64,000 bases of DNA from Serratia symbiotica (lineage in GTDB: Bacteria; Pseudomonadota; Gammaproteobacteria; Enterobacterales; Enterobacteriaceae): positions 434,001-498,000 of the forward strand of contig NZ_CP050855.1 of assembly GCF_000821185.2 (NCBI RefSeq), written 5' to 3'. The notes beneath the pieces are model-generated. The model did no database searches. It was not told the DNA's origin and worked only from the letters and a program-made list of their open reading frames with translations. The translations under genes and the position numbers were made by a program. Below, piece after piece: positions 18,196 to 26,922 of this stretch (within the stretch, counting starts at the first letter, position 1; the number at the start of each line of letters is the position of its first letter).

Positions 18196-18784
18196 GCGCC
18201 TGACTCCTGGTATTGCGGGATGTTTGGCGCTGGGCACTGCCGGGTGGTTCCTTCACCACCAGGGCTATGGGCAGGGCTATAACCAGGCCGAACTCCACTA
18301 TCAGGTCAAATTAAGCCAACAGCAGTCCGACTGGGATATCGAACGCCGCCAGCGTGCCGAGAAAAATCAGGCGGTGCTGCAGGCGGCGCTGGCCAAACAG
18401 GCGGAGCTGGCCGAGCAGGCGCGATTGTTGAGCCTGAGCCTGGAGGCTACGCAGCGCCAGTTAGCCACCACCCAACAACAGCTTAAAAAGAGGATCGCCC
18501 ATGCCGTACAAACCGATGGTCACCATTTTACTGGTCTTGGCCCTGACAGCCTGCGGCTCTACCGCGCCGTCCTTGGCTACCCCAACACCGGTGCTGCAGG
18601 TGTGTCAAACACCACCGGTGGCGCTGCTGAGCATTCCGCCGATGCCCGCACCGCCGGGGGAATAAGTCCTGGCCCCTTGCTTGACCATGCGACCGAGTAC
18701 GGTGCCTGGTGCCTGACGCTACGCAATAAACTGGAAGCCTTGAATGCCTTTTACACCCCTGGGAGCGCCCCCAATGACCATTGA
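18167..18784 (+). CDS. i-spanin (Rz-like)
   Basis: 205 residues from ATG 18167, overlapping the putative holin. One N-terminal membrane anchor (GIAGCLALGTAGWFLHHQGY), then a periplasmic coiled coil rich in Q, A and R (QRQLATTQQQLKKRI). Fuses inner and outer membranes at lysis with the o-spanin encoded within it in another frame. The C-terminal region past about residue 110 is longer than in most Rz proteins. Confidence 0.8.
   Translation: MAIVLTTLIKRLTPGIAGCLALGTAGWFLHHQGYGQGYNQAELHYQVKLSQQQSDWDIERRQRAEKNQAVLQAALAKQAELAEQARLLSLSLEATQRQLATTQQQLKKRIAHAVQTDGHHFTGLGPDSLRLYRAVLGYPNTGAAGVSNTTGGAAEHSADARTAGGISPGPLLDHATEYGAWCLTLRNKLEALNAFYTPGSAPNDH
18501..18665 (+). CDS. o-spanin (Rz1-like lipoprotein), embedded
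   Basis: 54 residues wholly inside the i-spanin gene in another frame. MPYKPMVTILLVLALTACGS is a lipoprotein signal with the lipobox LTAC, and the mature part is proline-rich (PTPVLQVCQTPPVALL, PPMPAPPGE), the standard Rz1 design. Too short for usual gene callers. Confidence 0.85.
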   Translation: MPYKPMVTILLVLALTACGSTAPSLATPTPVLQVCQTPPVALLSIPPMPAPPGE

Positions 18785-19016
18785 TATGGCGTTCAACCTT
18801 GCTATCGGGATCATCGCGTTTTTGGGCGGGTTATGGGTGCGCACCCTGCAGGAAGATATCAAGGGTGTGCGCGGTGATTTGATGAATGTCCGGCAGGACT
18901 ACCAGCGCCGAGAAGACGCCCAGCGGGACATGACGTTAGTCACCGGCATGATGCAGGACATCAAGAACAGCGTGCAACGCATAGAAAACAAACTCGACCG
19001 CAAGGCCGACAAATAA
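18774..19016 (+). CDS. DUF2730-like membrane/coiled-coil protein
   Basis: 80 residues from ATG 18774 (overlapping the spanin stop). One N-terminal transmembrane segment (FNLAIGIIAFLGGLWV) and a charged coiled coil (VRQDYQRREDAQRDM, VQRIENKLDRKADK). Matches the DUF2730 type common in Mu-like phages; role unknown, possibly in lysis control. Confidence 0.65.
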   Translation: MTIDMAFNLAIGIIAFLGGLWVRTLQEDIKGVRGDLMNVRQDYQRREDAQRDMTLVTGMMQDIKNSVQRIENKLDRKADK

Positions 19017-19027
19017 ACGAGAAAGCC

Positions 19028-19255
19028 ATGGCCAGAAAACACAGTACCCGCCGTACCCGTTGCAACCGCATCGCGCCCGAACTGGCCGAACTGCGAAAAA
19101 TCAGCACCCAGCTCGACAGCATCGAGCTGCGCCTGGACACCATGCAGAACGCCGCCGTGAAAAGCGGTGCCATTGCCGGTGCGGCGGCGGGCGCGGTCAC
19201 AGGCGGCATCGTGGCTGCCGGTCTTGCCATGATCAAGGCTCGATTGGGGTTTTAA
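19028..19255 (+). CDS. Small glycine-zipper membrane protein of Mu-like phages
   Basis: 75 residues: basic N-terminus (ARKHSTRRTRCNR), a short coiled coil, then GAIAGAAAGAVTGGIVAAG, a glycine-zipper hydrophobic segment. Such proteins lie before the DUF1804 gene in Mu-like phages. Function unknown. Confidence 0.6.
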   Translation: MARKHSTRRTRCNRIAPELAELRKISTQLDSIELRLDTMQNAAVKSGAIAGAAAGAVTGGIVAAGLAMIKARLGF

Positions 19256-19755
19256 TGGCACATCCAAAGGAAACCCGTGACGCCCTGCGCAGGGCTTATG
19301 TGTTCAGCACCCTGTCTCTGGAGCTGGCGGCTATCCAGTGCGGCGTCAGCTTTGCTACGGCAGGACGCTGGAAGAAAGAGGCCAAAGAAAACGGTGATGA
19401 CTGGGACGTGATCCGCAGCGCCAACATGCTGGCCAGCGGCGCGCCGGAAGATGTGGCGCGCTCCATCCTGGCCAGCCTGATGACCCAGTTCCAGGTCACG
19501 CTGGAGAAGGTCAACACCGCCGACGACATCCCGGCCCAGGAGCGCGTCACGCTGCTGGCATCGTTGACCGATGGCTACAGCAAGGCCATTGCAGCAAGCA
19601 AGAAGATTTTGCCGGAGACCAGCCAGTTGGCGACGTCGATGGAAACCATGAAGCTGTTTTCCACCTTCATCCAGGAACATTACCCTCAGCATTTGACGGC
19701 GTTCGTCGAGGTGCTGGAAGCCTTCGGGCCAGTATTGGAGAAAAACTATGGCTAA
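19255..19755 (+). CDS. DUF1804 protein, small-terminase-like (Mu gp27 type)
   Basis: 166 residues from ATG 19255, which overlaps the previous stop (TAATG). MAHPKETRDALRRAYVFSTL and an HTH-like segment (LELAAIQCGVSFATAGRWKK) fit DNA binding by the packaging complex. Followed by two small genes and the large terminase. Confidence 0.8.
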   Translation: MAHPKETRDALRRAYVFSTLSLELAAIQCGVSFATAGRWKKEAKENGDDWDVIRSANMLASGAPEDVARSILASLMTQFQVTLEKVNTADDIPAQERVTLLASLTDGYSKAIAASKKILPETSQLATSMETMKLFSTFIQEHYPQHLTAFVEVLEAFGPVLEKNYG

Positions 19756-19948
19756 TAAACTGATTGCGCTGACGGCAGAGACCACTGTCCGGGCTGACGA
19801 GATAACCAGGGTCTGGGTCAGCAACGACGGCGACGTCTTTGCCAAACTGCGCGACAGCGCAATCCACACCGTCGATCGCCAGTACGGTGAAACCCCTTTC
19901 CAGGCGTCAGCGCGTATCAAAGCCCAGATAGAGGCGGCGCTGGCATGA
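19748..19948 (+). CDS. Hypothetical small phage protein
   Basis: 66 residues (MANKLIALTAETTVRADEIT...). Its beta-strand pattern with a VxADEITRV core resembles that of the next gene (VDPAEVSAV), so the two may be paralogues. Overlaps DUF1804 and the following gene. No function recognised. Confidence 0.6.
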   Translation: MANKLIALTAETTVRADEITRVWVSNDGDVFAKLRDSAIHTVDRQYGETPFQASARIKAQIEAALA

Positions 19949-20163
19949 AACAACTGATTGATGCCGGGAACGGCGTATATGTCGATCCTGCCGAGGTCAG
20001 CGCCGTTATGGCAGAACGCCAGGGACGCGTGTGCATCCTGCTGCGTGGAATTTCGCAGCCGCTTCTCGTGCGCTGTGAGAACGGTGCCGGTGCGGATGTT
20101 CTGGCCCAGGCAATGACGGCTCGCATCAATGCCGTGATGGCCGACCGCTACAACGGCGTTTAA
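19945..20163 (+). CDS. Hypothetical small phage protein
   Basis: 72 residues (MKQLIDAGNGVYVDPAEVSA...). Starts inside the stop of the preceding similar gene (ATGA). A short spacer with a 6-base purine-rich site leads to the terminase. Not recognised. Confidence 0.6.
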   Translation: MKQLIDAGNGVYVDPAEVSAVMAERQGRVCILLRGISQPLLVRCENGAGADVLAQAMTARINAVMADRYNGV

Positions 20164-20193
20164 AGCGTATTTACAGGGTATTCAGGGCGAGAT

Positions 20194-21834
20194 ATGGCGG
20201 CTAAATTTTCCATCCGTGAGTTCCAGAAATCGCTGGCGGAGCTGGCCTCCAGCCTGCGCCGGACGATTGAAGCGGAGTGCATCGGCTTCGATACCGGCGC
20301 GGCGGCCATGGCACAGCGACGCCAACTGGTTGCCGATCCGCAGAACGGCTACCGCTATTTCGTGCAAACCTACTTCCCGCACTATGTCCGCCATGCTGAC
20401 CCCAGCGAGCTGCATCTGTACCTGTTTAGCCGTCTGCCGCAAATCGTGGCCAGTCGCAAGGGCGAGCAGGACGCCATCGCCGCCCCCCGTGGCGAGGCAA
20501 AGTCGACGCTGGTCAGTCAGTTGTTTGTATTGTGGTGCATTATTCGCGCTATCAAACGCTATCTGGTCATCATTATGGACAGTATCGACCAGGCGTATCC
20601 GATGCTGGAGGCGATCAAGGCGGAGCTGGAGTTTAACCCGCGTCTGCTGGCCGATTTTCCAGAGGCGTGCGGCGCGGGCCGTGTCTGGCAGATGGGCACC
20701 ATCCTGACGCGCAACGACATCAAGGTACAGGTCGCCGGTAGCGGCAAAAAGCTGCGCGGCCTGCGTCACGGCCCATACCGTCCCGATCTGGTGGTACTTG
20801 ATGATATCGAGAACGACGAGCAAGTCCGCAACCCCGACCAGCGTGACAAGGTCGAGAACTGGTTAAAAAAGACCGTGCTGCCGCTGGGCGGTGCCGGTGC
20901 CAAAATGGACGTCGTCTATATCGGCACTATCCTGCATTACGATTCGGTGCTCTCCCGCACCTTGCGCAATCCGCTGTGGCGTCACGCGCGGTTTAAAGCT
21001 CTGCGCCAGTGGCCCGCCAATATGTCGCTGTGGGATACCTGGGAAGAGATCCTGCGTAACGACGGCGACGATGCCGCCAACGACTTCTATACGCTGCACC
21101 AGGCGGAAATGACCGAAGGCGCGGTGGTGTCCTGGTCGGCGCGTCCGCTGCTGGCGTTGATGCTTATCCGCGCCCGTGATGGCCACGGCACCTTTGACGC
21201 CGAGTACCAGAACGACCCGGTCAGTGGTGAAGGGGCGATATTTGCCCATTGCCTTCAATTCTGGGTTAACCGGCTCAACGAATGGCTGTTTTACGGCGTA
21301 TGCGACCCCAGCCTGGGCAAGGCCGGTGCCAGCCGTGACCCGTCGGCGCTTCTGGTGGGCGGTTTCAACCGCGCGACCGGCATTCTGGACGTGGTCGAAG
21401 CCCAAATCCGCAAACGTCTGCCGGACAAGATAATCAGCGACATCATCGACCTGCACATCGAATACCGCTGCCTGGTCTGGGGCATCGAATCGGTGCAGTT
21501 CCAGGAGTTCCTGCGCACCGAGCTGGTCAAGCGTTCGGCGGCGCTGGGGTATCCCGTTCCGGCGCGGGCCATCATTCCCCACGCGGATAAGCTGCTGCGT
21601 ATCGAGACCCTGCAACCCCATATGGAGAACGGCTTGATCCGCCTGCACGCCACGCAGAACACGCTGATCCAGCAGTTGCGCCATTTTCCCAAAGCAGACC
21701 ATGACGACGGCCCGGATGCCCTGCATATGCTGTGGAGCCTGGCGGTCAGCAGTACACCGTCATTTGAGTACCGTTCCGCTACTTCATCCCGTGGCCGTCG
21801 TGGGCGCGGTGGTTTTTCTAAAGGAGGCTGGTGA
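20194..21834 (+). CDS. Large terminase subunit (Mu gp28-like)
   Basis: ATP-driven packaging motor and headful nuclease. 546 residues. Walker A-type loop GEAKST at 100-105, Walker B VVLDDIEND with D203-D204, and an RNase H-like nuclease part beginning at VCDPSLGKAGASRDPSALL. The C-terminus ends in a Gly/Arg-rich tail. Its stop overlaps the portal ATG. Confidence 0.92.
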   Translation: MAAKFSIREFQKSLAELASSLRRTIEAECIGFDTGAAAMAQRRQLVADPQNGYRYFVQTYFPHYVRHADPSELHLYLFSRLPQIVASRKGEQDAIAAPRGEAKSTLVSQLFVLWCIIRAIKRYLVIIMDSIDQAYPMLEAIKAELEFNPRLLADFPEACGAGRVWQMGTILTRNDIKVQVAGSGKKLRGLRHGPYRPDLVVLDDIENDEQVRNPDQRDKVENWLKKTVLPLGGAGAKMDVVYIGTILHYDSVLSRTLRNPLWRHARFKALRQWPANMSLWDTWEEILRNDGDDAANDFYTLHQAEMTEGAVVSWSARPLLALMLIRARDGHGTFDAEYQNDPVSGEGAIFAHCLQFWVNRLNEWLFYGVCDPSLGKAGASRDPSALLVGGFNRATGILDVVEAQIRKRLPDKIISDIIDLHIEYRCLVWGIESVQFQEFLRTELVKRSAALGYPVPARAIIPHADKLLRIETLQPHMENGLIRLHATQNTLIQQLRHFPKADHDDGPDALHMLWSLAVSSTPSFEYRSATSSRGRRGRGGFSKGGW

Positions 21835-23414
21835 TGCCTACATTGGTTGATATTCACGGCAATCCCCTGTCATCCGGGACGCTGAAACAGCAGCAATCAG
21901 AGACCACCGGGAGCTACCTGCGCCGCCAGTGGGCAGAGCATCCCTCTCTGGGCATTGATATTCGTCGGCTGTACCGCATTTTTCAGGAAGCCGAACAGGG
22001 CAACCTGACCCGCCAGGCGGACTTTTTCAGCGATATGGAGGAGCGCGACGGCCACCTGTTTGCCGAACTGAGCAAACGCCGCCGCGCAGTGATGCCGCTC
22101 AGCTGGAGCATAGCGCCGCCACGTAATGCCAACGCCCGCGAAAAAGCCATGGCGGCGGAGGCCACCGAGTGGTTTCAGGACTTGCCGGACTTCGAATCGC
22201 TGTTGTTCGATATGCTGGACGCCATCGGGCACGGCTTTTCGCCGGTTGAGCTGGAGTGGGAACGCGCCGAGGGGATCTGGTTGCCTAAAGCTTTCCACAA
22301 GCGCCCGCAACGTTGGTTCCAGACGCCCCAATTCCAGGGCAACACCATTACGCTGATTGACGGCTCCCAGGACGGCGCACCGCTGCAGCCGTTCGGTTGG
22401 TTGTTACACAAGTACCGAGCCAAAAGCGGCTGGCTGGCCGAAAGCGGCCTGTTCCGTGTCCTGGCCTGGTCGTATCTGTTCAAGAACCTGTCCGCCCGTG
22501 ACCTGGCCGAGTTCCTGGAGATCTACGGCTTGCCCATGCGCGTGGGTAAATATCCGTCGGGCACCACCGAAGACCAGAAAGACATCCTGATGGACGCCAT
22601 CATGAGCCTGGGACACGATGCGGGCGGCATTATCCCCGATGGCATGATTATTGATTTCCAGTCTGCCGCCCAGGGCCAGGTTGATCCGTTCCAATTCATG
22701 ATCGAGTGGTGCGAACGTACCCAGTCAAAAATTATCCTGGGCGCGACGCTGACCGCGCAGGCCGACGGCAAGAGCAGCACCAACGCCCTGGGCAATGTGC
22801 ACAACGAAGTCCGTCATGACCTGATGGCCAGCGACGCCGTACAGCTGGCGGGCACCTTGACTCGCGAGCTGCTGTACCCGCTGCTGGTGCTCAACGGCTA
22901 CGGCGATATCACGCCGCGCCGGATGTGTCGGTTTAAATTTGATACCCGTGAACCGGACGACTTGGCCCAGACCGCCACCGCCATTGACCGGCTTGTCCGC
23001 GCCGGGGTACCGGTCACTGTGGATTGGGCCTTGGAAAAAACCGGGATGCCTGCACCGAAAAAAGGCCAGGCGCTGCTGCAGCCGATAACGTCCAGTTTTG
23101 GCCCGGTGGGACTGAGCCAGTCTGCTGCTCTGACGCGGCTGGCCGCGCTGAACACTGCCGGAGCAGCAGTGGAAAACGACCCTATCCAGGTGGCGATTGA
23201 TGATGCACCGCCGTCAGTTGCCGATGCCGTTGGCCAGGCCATGGACAAGATGTTGTCGCCGGTGATTGCCGCGTTAGATCGGGGACACTCGCCGGATGAG
23301 GCCATGGTCATGTTGGCAGAGTCCTACCCACGACTGGACGACGGCGAGCTGCGCCAACTGATTGCCCAGGCCATTTTTGTGGCAGACGTGTGGGGGCGAC
23401 TCAATGGACGTTGA
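21834..23414 (+). CDS. Portal protein, DUF935 (Mu gp29-like)
   Basis: 526 residues from ATG 21834. Typical DUF935 signatures include DMEERDGHLFAELSKRRRAV near residue 65, LDAIGHGFSPVELEWE and YGLPMRVGKYPSGTT. Forms the dodecameric ring at the packaging vertex. A Shine-Dalgarno (aaaggagg) lies within the end of the terminase gene. Confidence 0.92.
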   Translation: MPTLVDIHGNPLSSGTLKQQQSETTGSYLRRQWAEHPSLGIDIRRLYRIFQEAEQGNLTRQADFFSDMEERDGHLFAELSKRRRAVMPLSWSIAPPRNANAREKAMAAEATEWFQDLPDFESLLFDMLDAIGHGFSPVELEWERAEGIWLPKAFHKRPQRWFQTPQFQGNTITLIDGSQDGAPLQPFGWLLHKYRAKSGWLAESGLFRVLAWSYLFKNLSARDLAEFLEIYGLPMRVGKYPSGTTEDQKDILMDAIMSLGHDAGGIIPDGMIIDFQSAAQGQVDPFQFMIEWCERTQSKIILGATLTAQADGKSSTNALGNVHNEVRHDLMASDAVQLAGTLTRELLYPLLVLNGYGDITPRRMCRFKFDTREPDDLAQTATAIDRLVRAGVPVTVDWALEKTGMPAPKKGQALLQPITSSFGPVGLSQSAALTRLAALNTAGAAVENDPIQVAIDDAPPSVADAVGQAMDKMLSPVIAALDRGHSPDEAMVMLAESYPRLDDGELRQLIAQAIFVADVWGRLNGR

Positions 23415-24666
23415 CCTGGGGTTCGCCATGACCCTGCAGCCGGAGAAGGCGATCGCCTACTTCGAGTCGAAGGGCTACACCATTGGCTTCAACTGGCACG
23501 ATGTGAAAGATTCAGCCCATGCCACTGCCTTCACCGTGTCCGGTATCCTGAAGCTGGATGTGCTGACCGATATCAGCACTGCCCAGGCCAACGCACTCAA
23601 AGAGGGCAAATCCCAGGCCCAGTTCAAGAACGAACTGCTGCCCGAACTGGCCCGCAAGGGCTGGATCGGCAAGGGGCTGAAAGCCTCCCCGGACGGAGAG
23701 CTGGAGGGCAAGCAGCTGCTGCCGTACCGGCTGGACACCATCTTCCGCACCAACATGCAGTCCAGCTACATGGCGGGCCGCTACCAGAGCATGATGGAAA
23801 ATGTCGCTTTCCGCCCCTACTGGGAGTACAGCGCGGTGATGGATACGCGTACCCGCCCGTCCCATGCCTCGCTTAACGGGCGCGTTTACCGCTATGACGA
23901 TCCGTTCTGGGATACCTTCTTCCCGCCGAACGGTTACCACTGCCGGTGCACCGTTCGCGCCCGTAGCGAACGCGACATGGCCAACCATCCGATCGGCGTC
24001 GAAGCGACGGGCGACCGTCTGGAGACCATCCAGCAACCCTATGGCACCGACGGTAAAACCCGCCCGGTGACAGCCTATCAAGACCCCAAGTCCGGGCGGC
24101 TCTTTACGCCGGATGCCGGGTTCCACCTCAACCCCGGCAAAGGGTACATGCAGGAATTGGGGCAACAGCTGCTGCGCAAGGGCGATACAGCACCGCCGCC
24201 GCTCACGGCCCAGGCGGTAAAAACGGTATTTTCTTCCCCGCGTGAGCTGGAGACGTTTACCCGTGACCTGTCCGACTGGGTACGCCGTGCGGCAGCCGAC
24301 CCGGCACTGCACCAGGACTGGCGTTATGCCGGAGCCTTGTTGCCGTCGGTGTTGGATGCGCTGCAGGCTGCCCCGCAGCGTGCAGCCATTACGCTGACGG
24401 GCGCGGCGGTGCGTGATGCCGGGAACGCCTCACTGTCCAATGCCTGGCTACGACTGCCCGCGCTGCTGGCGCATCCCGACGTGGTACTGCGGGAGACCAA
24501 TGGCGACCTGGTGTATGTGGTCACGCAAAGCGCCACACCACGCGCCGCACAGGTTAGCCTATTCACCGGTAGCCCTGTCGTTAAGCATACCTGGCTGTTG
24601 TTTGACGGCGATGAGGCGGAGCTGATGCACCTGCCTGTCCTGGTGGGAGAGTGGCACGATGGTTGA
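23404..24666 (+). CDS. Head morphogenesis protein (Mu gpF / SPP1 gp7 family)
   Basis: 420 residues from ATG 23404 (overlapping the portal). The minor-head domain is marked by RLDTIFRTNMQSSYMAGRY, ALDTR-type SAVMDTRTRPSHASLNGRVY and the PPNGYHCRCTV motif with its cysteines. The extra C-terminal third resembles the PBECR-type domain (VVLRETNGDLVYVV) found in such proteins. Confidence 0.88.
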   Translation: MDVDLGFAMTLQPEKAIAYFESKGYTIGFNWHDVKDSAHATAFTVSGILKLDVLTDISTAQANALKEGKSQAQFKNELLPELARKGWIGKGLKASPDGELEGKQLLPYRLDTIFRTNMQSSYMAGRYQSMMENVAFRPYWEYSAVMDTRTRPSHASLNGRVYRYDDPFWDTFFPPNGYHCRCTVRARSERDMANHPIGVEATGDRLETIQQPYGTDGKTRPVTAYQDPKSGRLFTPDAGFHLNPGKGYMQELGQQLLRKGDTAPPPLTAQAVKTVFSSPRELETFTRDLSDWVRRAAADPALHQDWRYAGALLPSVLDALQAAPQRAAITLTGAAVRDAGNASLSNAWLRLPALLAHPDVVLRETNGDLVYVVTQSATPRAAQVSLFTGSPVVKHTWLLFDGDEAELMHLPVLVGEWHDG

Positions 24667-25141
24667 GTTGTTTATTGACGTGCCCGACACGTTGCGGCGT
24701 GCCCTGGAGCGCATGGTGCGTTCGCTGGAAAACCGCCAGCCGCTGATGCAGGCGATCAGTGAAGACATGCTAAGCGCGGTAATGGAGAACTTCGAACAGG
24801 AGGGGCGGCCCAAGTGGCTCCCTGTCCAGCGGGCGGGAAAAATACTGCAGAACACCCGCCGCCTGATGTCCTCCATCGACAGCGACGCCGACAACAATAT
24901 GGCGGTGGTCGGCACCAACGTGGTGTACGCGCGCATCCATAACGAAGGCGGCACCACGCGCCCGCATGTGATCCGCCCGCGCTACAAGCAGGCGCTGGCC
25001 TTCAACGGTCGGGTGGTCAAAAAGGTCAATCACCCCGGCTCGGTTATCCCGGAGCGGCGCTTCCTGAGCCTGACGGAAAGCGATCACGACACCATCAACC
25101 ACACCATCCAGGACTACCTGGGCAGCGCGCTGGATGATTAG
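24659..25141 (+). CDS. Virion morphogenesis protein (Mu gpG-like)
   Basis: 160 residues. KWLPVQRAGKILQNTRRL and VGTNVVYARIHNEGG are hallmarks of the phage virion morphogenesis family; gpG of Mu acts in head-tail joining. Overlaps the preceding gene by eight bases. A terminator-like hairpin follows. Confidence 0.88.
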   Translation: MVELFIDVPDTLRRALERMVRSLENRQPLMQAISEDMLSAVMENFEQEGRPKWLPVQRAGKILQNTRRLMSSIDSDADNNMAVVGTNVVYARIHNEGGTTRPHVIRPRYKQALAFNGRVVKKVNHPGSVIPERRFLSLTESDHDTINHTIQDYLGSALDD

Positions 25142-25195
25142 CGCCTGTGAACGCCTTCACGCTAATGACCGCCTGAATGGATACGATGTTACCAC

Positions 25196-25240
25196 CCCAG
25201 CCCCGTTAACCGCTTATACGGCGATTTAAACGGGGTTTAA
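25196..25240 (+). terminator. Candidate terminator before the second late operon
   Basis: CCCCGTTAA pairs with TTAAACGGGG (one bulged base) and is followed by TTTAAAG. It lies between gpG and the second late promoter motif and would separate the two late transcription units. Contains a 17-base sequence (gatttaaacggggttta) repeated at 37012. Confidence 0.45.
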
Positions 25241-25313
25241 AGGGGGTGTCGGTCGCCGCGTTTGCCTGTTATCTTCTTTTCTCCGCATTATCCTTGTTTC
25301 GCCCCCACGGTAT

Positions 25314-25363
25314 TACCCACTACGCCCCGGTCACTGCTTGCTGTTTCCCCCTCCCGGTAAAGT
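25314..25363 (+). promoter_or_regulatory. Candidate late promoter P-I with Mor/C-type site
   Basis: Second copy of TACCCACTACGCC, followed by CCGGTCACTGC. A TAAAGT hexamer lies at motif positions 45-50. It precedes the protease/capsid operon, where Mu has PI. Confidence 0.6.
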
Positions 25364-25398
25364 GCTACCTATCAGCCACTTTCGGGAATGACTACTCT

Positions 25399-26469
25399 GT
25401 GAAATCACCGTTACGCCTCGCCGCGCTCAGTGTTGCTATCAAAAGTGCCGGGCCGCGTGTGCAACTGTTCCCAGCCGGTGCCTTTTGTGCCAGGGACGGC
25501 AGACCCACCGATGCACCGCACTGGTATATCGATGCGGCTCTGGCACAGGGGCTGATTGATGAAGCGGCGCAGCGCAACACGCCGTACTGCTTCGACTACG
25601 AACACCAGACCCTACACAGCAAAACCAACGGCAAACCCAACCCTGCAGCGGGCTGGTTTACCCGGCTTGAATGGGTGGAAGGCGAAGGCCTGTTTGCCAT
25701 TGATGTGAAATGGACAGACGCCGCCCGCGCCATGATTGAGGCCGAGGAATACTGCTTTATATCTCCGCTGTTTAATTACGACTGCCAGGGAAACGTAAAG
25801 CATTTGATTAACGCCGCGCTGACGAATACGCCTGCGCTGGATGATATGGAGGCGCTGATTGCGGCGGCGTCTCAACAACTGACGGGAGAGAACACCGTGG
25901 ACGACGATGAACTGTTACAACAACTGCGCTGGCTGTTGACGCTGCCGCTGTCTTCGACGGCAGACGATATCAAGGCCGAGCTGCAAAAGCTGATTAACCG
26001 GCTTTCCAACAACCAGGGCACTGCGGCGGCCAGCGTCAACCTGCTGGAGCTGCTGACCCAACAGGATGATCGCATCGCGGCGCTTTCAGCCCAGGTACCT
26101 GGCGTGCCCGATCCGGCCAAGTTTGTGCCGGTGAGTGTACTCACTGCCGTGCAGCAACAGTTGGCCGCGCTGAGTGAGAAAGTGACTGGCGGTGAAGTGG
26201 ATGGGCTTATCCAGGCTGCGCTCAGCGACGGTCGTCTGCTGCCGGATATGCAGGAGTGGGCCAAATCATTGGGCAACAACGATATTGCATCGCTCAAATC
26301 GTACCTGGACAAAGCGCCGAAGGTTGCTGCTCTCAGCGCACTGCAAACCGGTGGCAAACCGCCCGCCAATGCCCAGGATAAAACGGGCCTGGATGCGGAT
26401 GCCCTGGCCGTCTGTAGCCTGTTCGGCCATGACCCAAAAGACGTCGCCACCTTATCACAGGAGATCTAA
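25399..26469 (+). CDS. Mu gpI-like protease/scaffold protein
   Basis: Self-cleaving head maturation protease whose C-terminal part acts as scaffold. A GTG start at 25399 gives 356 residues, close to Mu I (361). N-terminal protease part includes FPAGAFCARDGRP, YCFDYEHQTLH and EEYCFISPLFNYD; the C-terminal half is helical and Ala/Gln-rich (QQQLAALSEKV), as expected for scaffold (Z). The frame upstream to 25246 covers the promoter and is rejected. The start codon has a weak ribosome binding site. Confidence 0.85.
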   Translation: MKSPLRLAALSVAIKSAGPRVQLFPAGAFCARDGRPTDAPHWYIDAALAQGLIDEAAQRNTPYCFDYEHQTLHSKTNGKPNPAAGWFTRLEWVEGEGLFAIDVKWTDAARAMIEAEEYCFISPLFNYDCQGNVKHLINAALTNTPALDDMEALIAAASQQLTGENTVDDDELLQQLRWLLTLPLSSTADDIKAELQKLINRLSNNQGTAAASVNLLELLTQQDDRIAALSAQVPGVPDPAKFVPVSVLTAVQQQLAALSEKVTGGEVDGLIQAALSDGRLLPDMQEWAKSLGNNDIASLKSYLDKAPKVAALSALQTGGKPPANAQDKTGLDADALAVCSLFGHDPKDVATLSQEI

Positions 26470-26471
26470 CC

Positions 26472-26909
26472 ATGGCAGCCACTACCCAAGACCGTAACAC
26501 CCCGTACCGTGATTGCGAACTGACGCCCATCCCGGTCGCCGCCAAGGAGAAGATCCCCGCTGGCGTCATTGTCTGCATCAACGCGGACGGCTACGCCATC
26601 AACGGCAAGGAAGCCCCCGGCTTGTTCTACGCCGGGCGCGCCGATGATTCGGTGGACAACAGCGACGGCGGGAACGGCGAGCAGTACATCCTGGTGCGCA
26701 GCCACAAGGCGTTCTGTTGGGAGAACGACGGCAGCATCACCCAGGCGCACCTGGGCAAACGTGCCAGCATCCTCGACAACCAGACGGTGACGGCGGATGA
26801 CGGCAGTGCTCCGGCGTCCGAGGATGGCAAGACAGCAGCCACGGCGGCCACCCGTTCCCAGGCAGGCACCATCATCATGATCGACACTGACGGTGTCTGG
26901 ATCTACTAA
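26472..26909 (+). CDS. Capsid-associated (decoration-like) protein
   Basis: 145 residues between the protease and the major capsid gene. RNTPYRDCELTPIPVAAKEKI is beta-rich and the end TIIMIDTDGVWIY is typical of small head decoration/stabilisation proteins at this place. No precise family is claimed. Confidence 0.6.
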   Translation: MAATTQDRNTPYRDCELTPIPVAAKEKIPAGVIVCINADGYAINGKEAPGLFYAGRADDSVDNSDGGNGEQYILVRSHKAFCWENDGSITQAHLGKRASILDNQTVTADDGSAPASEDGKTAATAATRSQAGTIIMIDTDGVWIY

Positions 26910-26922
26910 GGAGTAAAGACAC

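Noticed and set aside
20863-21726. 287-codon open frame on the minus strand within the terminase gene
   Set aside because: Antisense shadow of a G/C-rich gene; composition and lack of recognisable motifs or ribosome binding site argue against it, while the plus-strand terminase has clear motifs.
23512-24312. 266-codon minus-strand frame in the head morphogenesis gene
   Set aside because: Shadow frame caused by codon bias; the plus-strand protein is a known family.
25246-25398. N-terminal extension of the gpI-like protease
   Set aside because: Overlaps the late-promoter motif and does not resemble the protease; GTG 25399 fits the family length.
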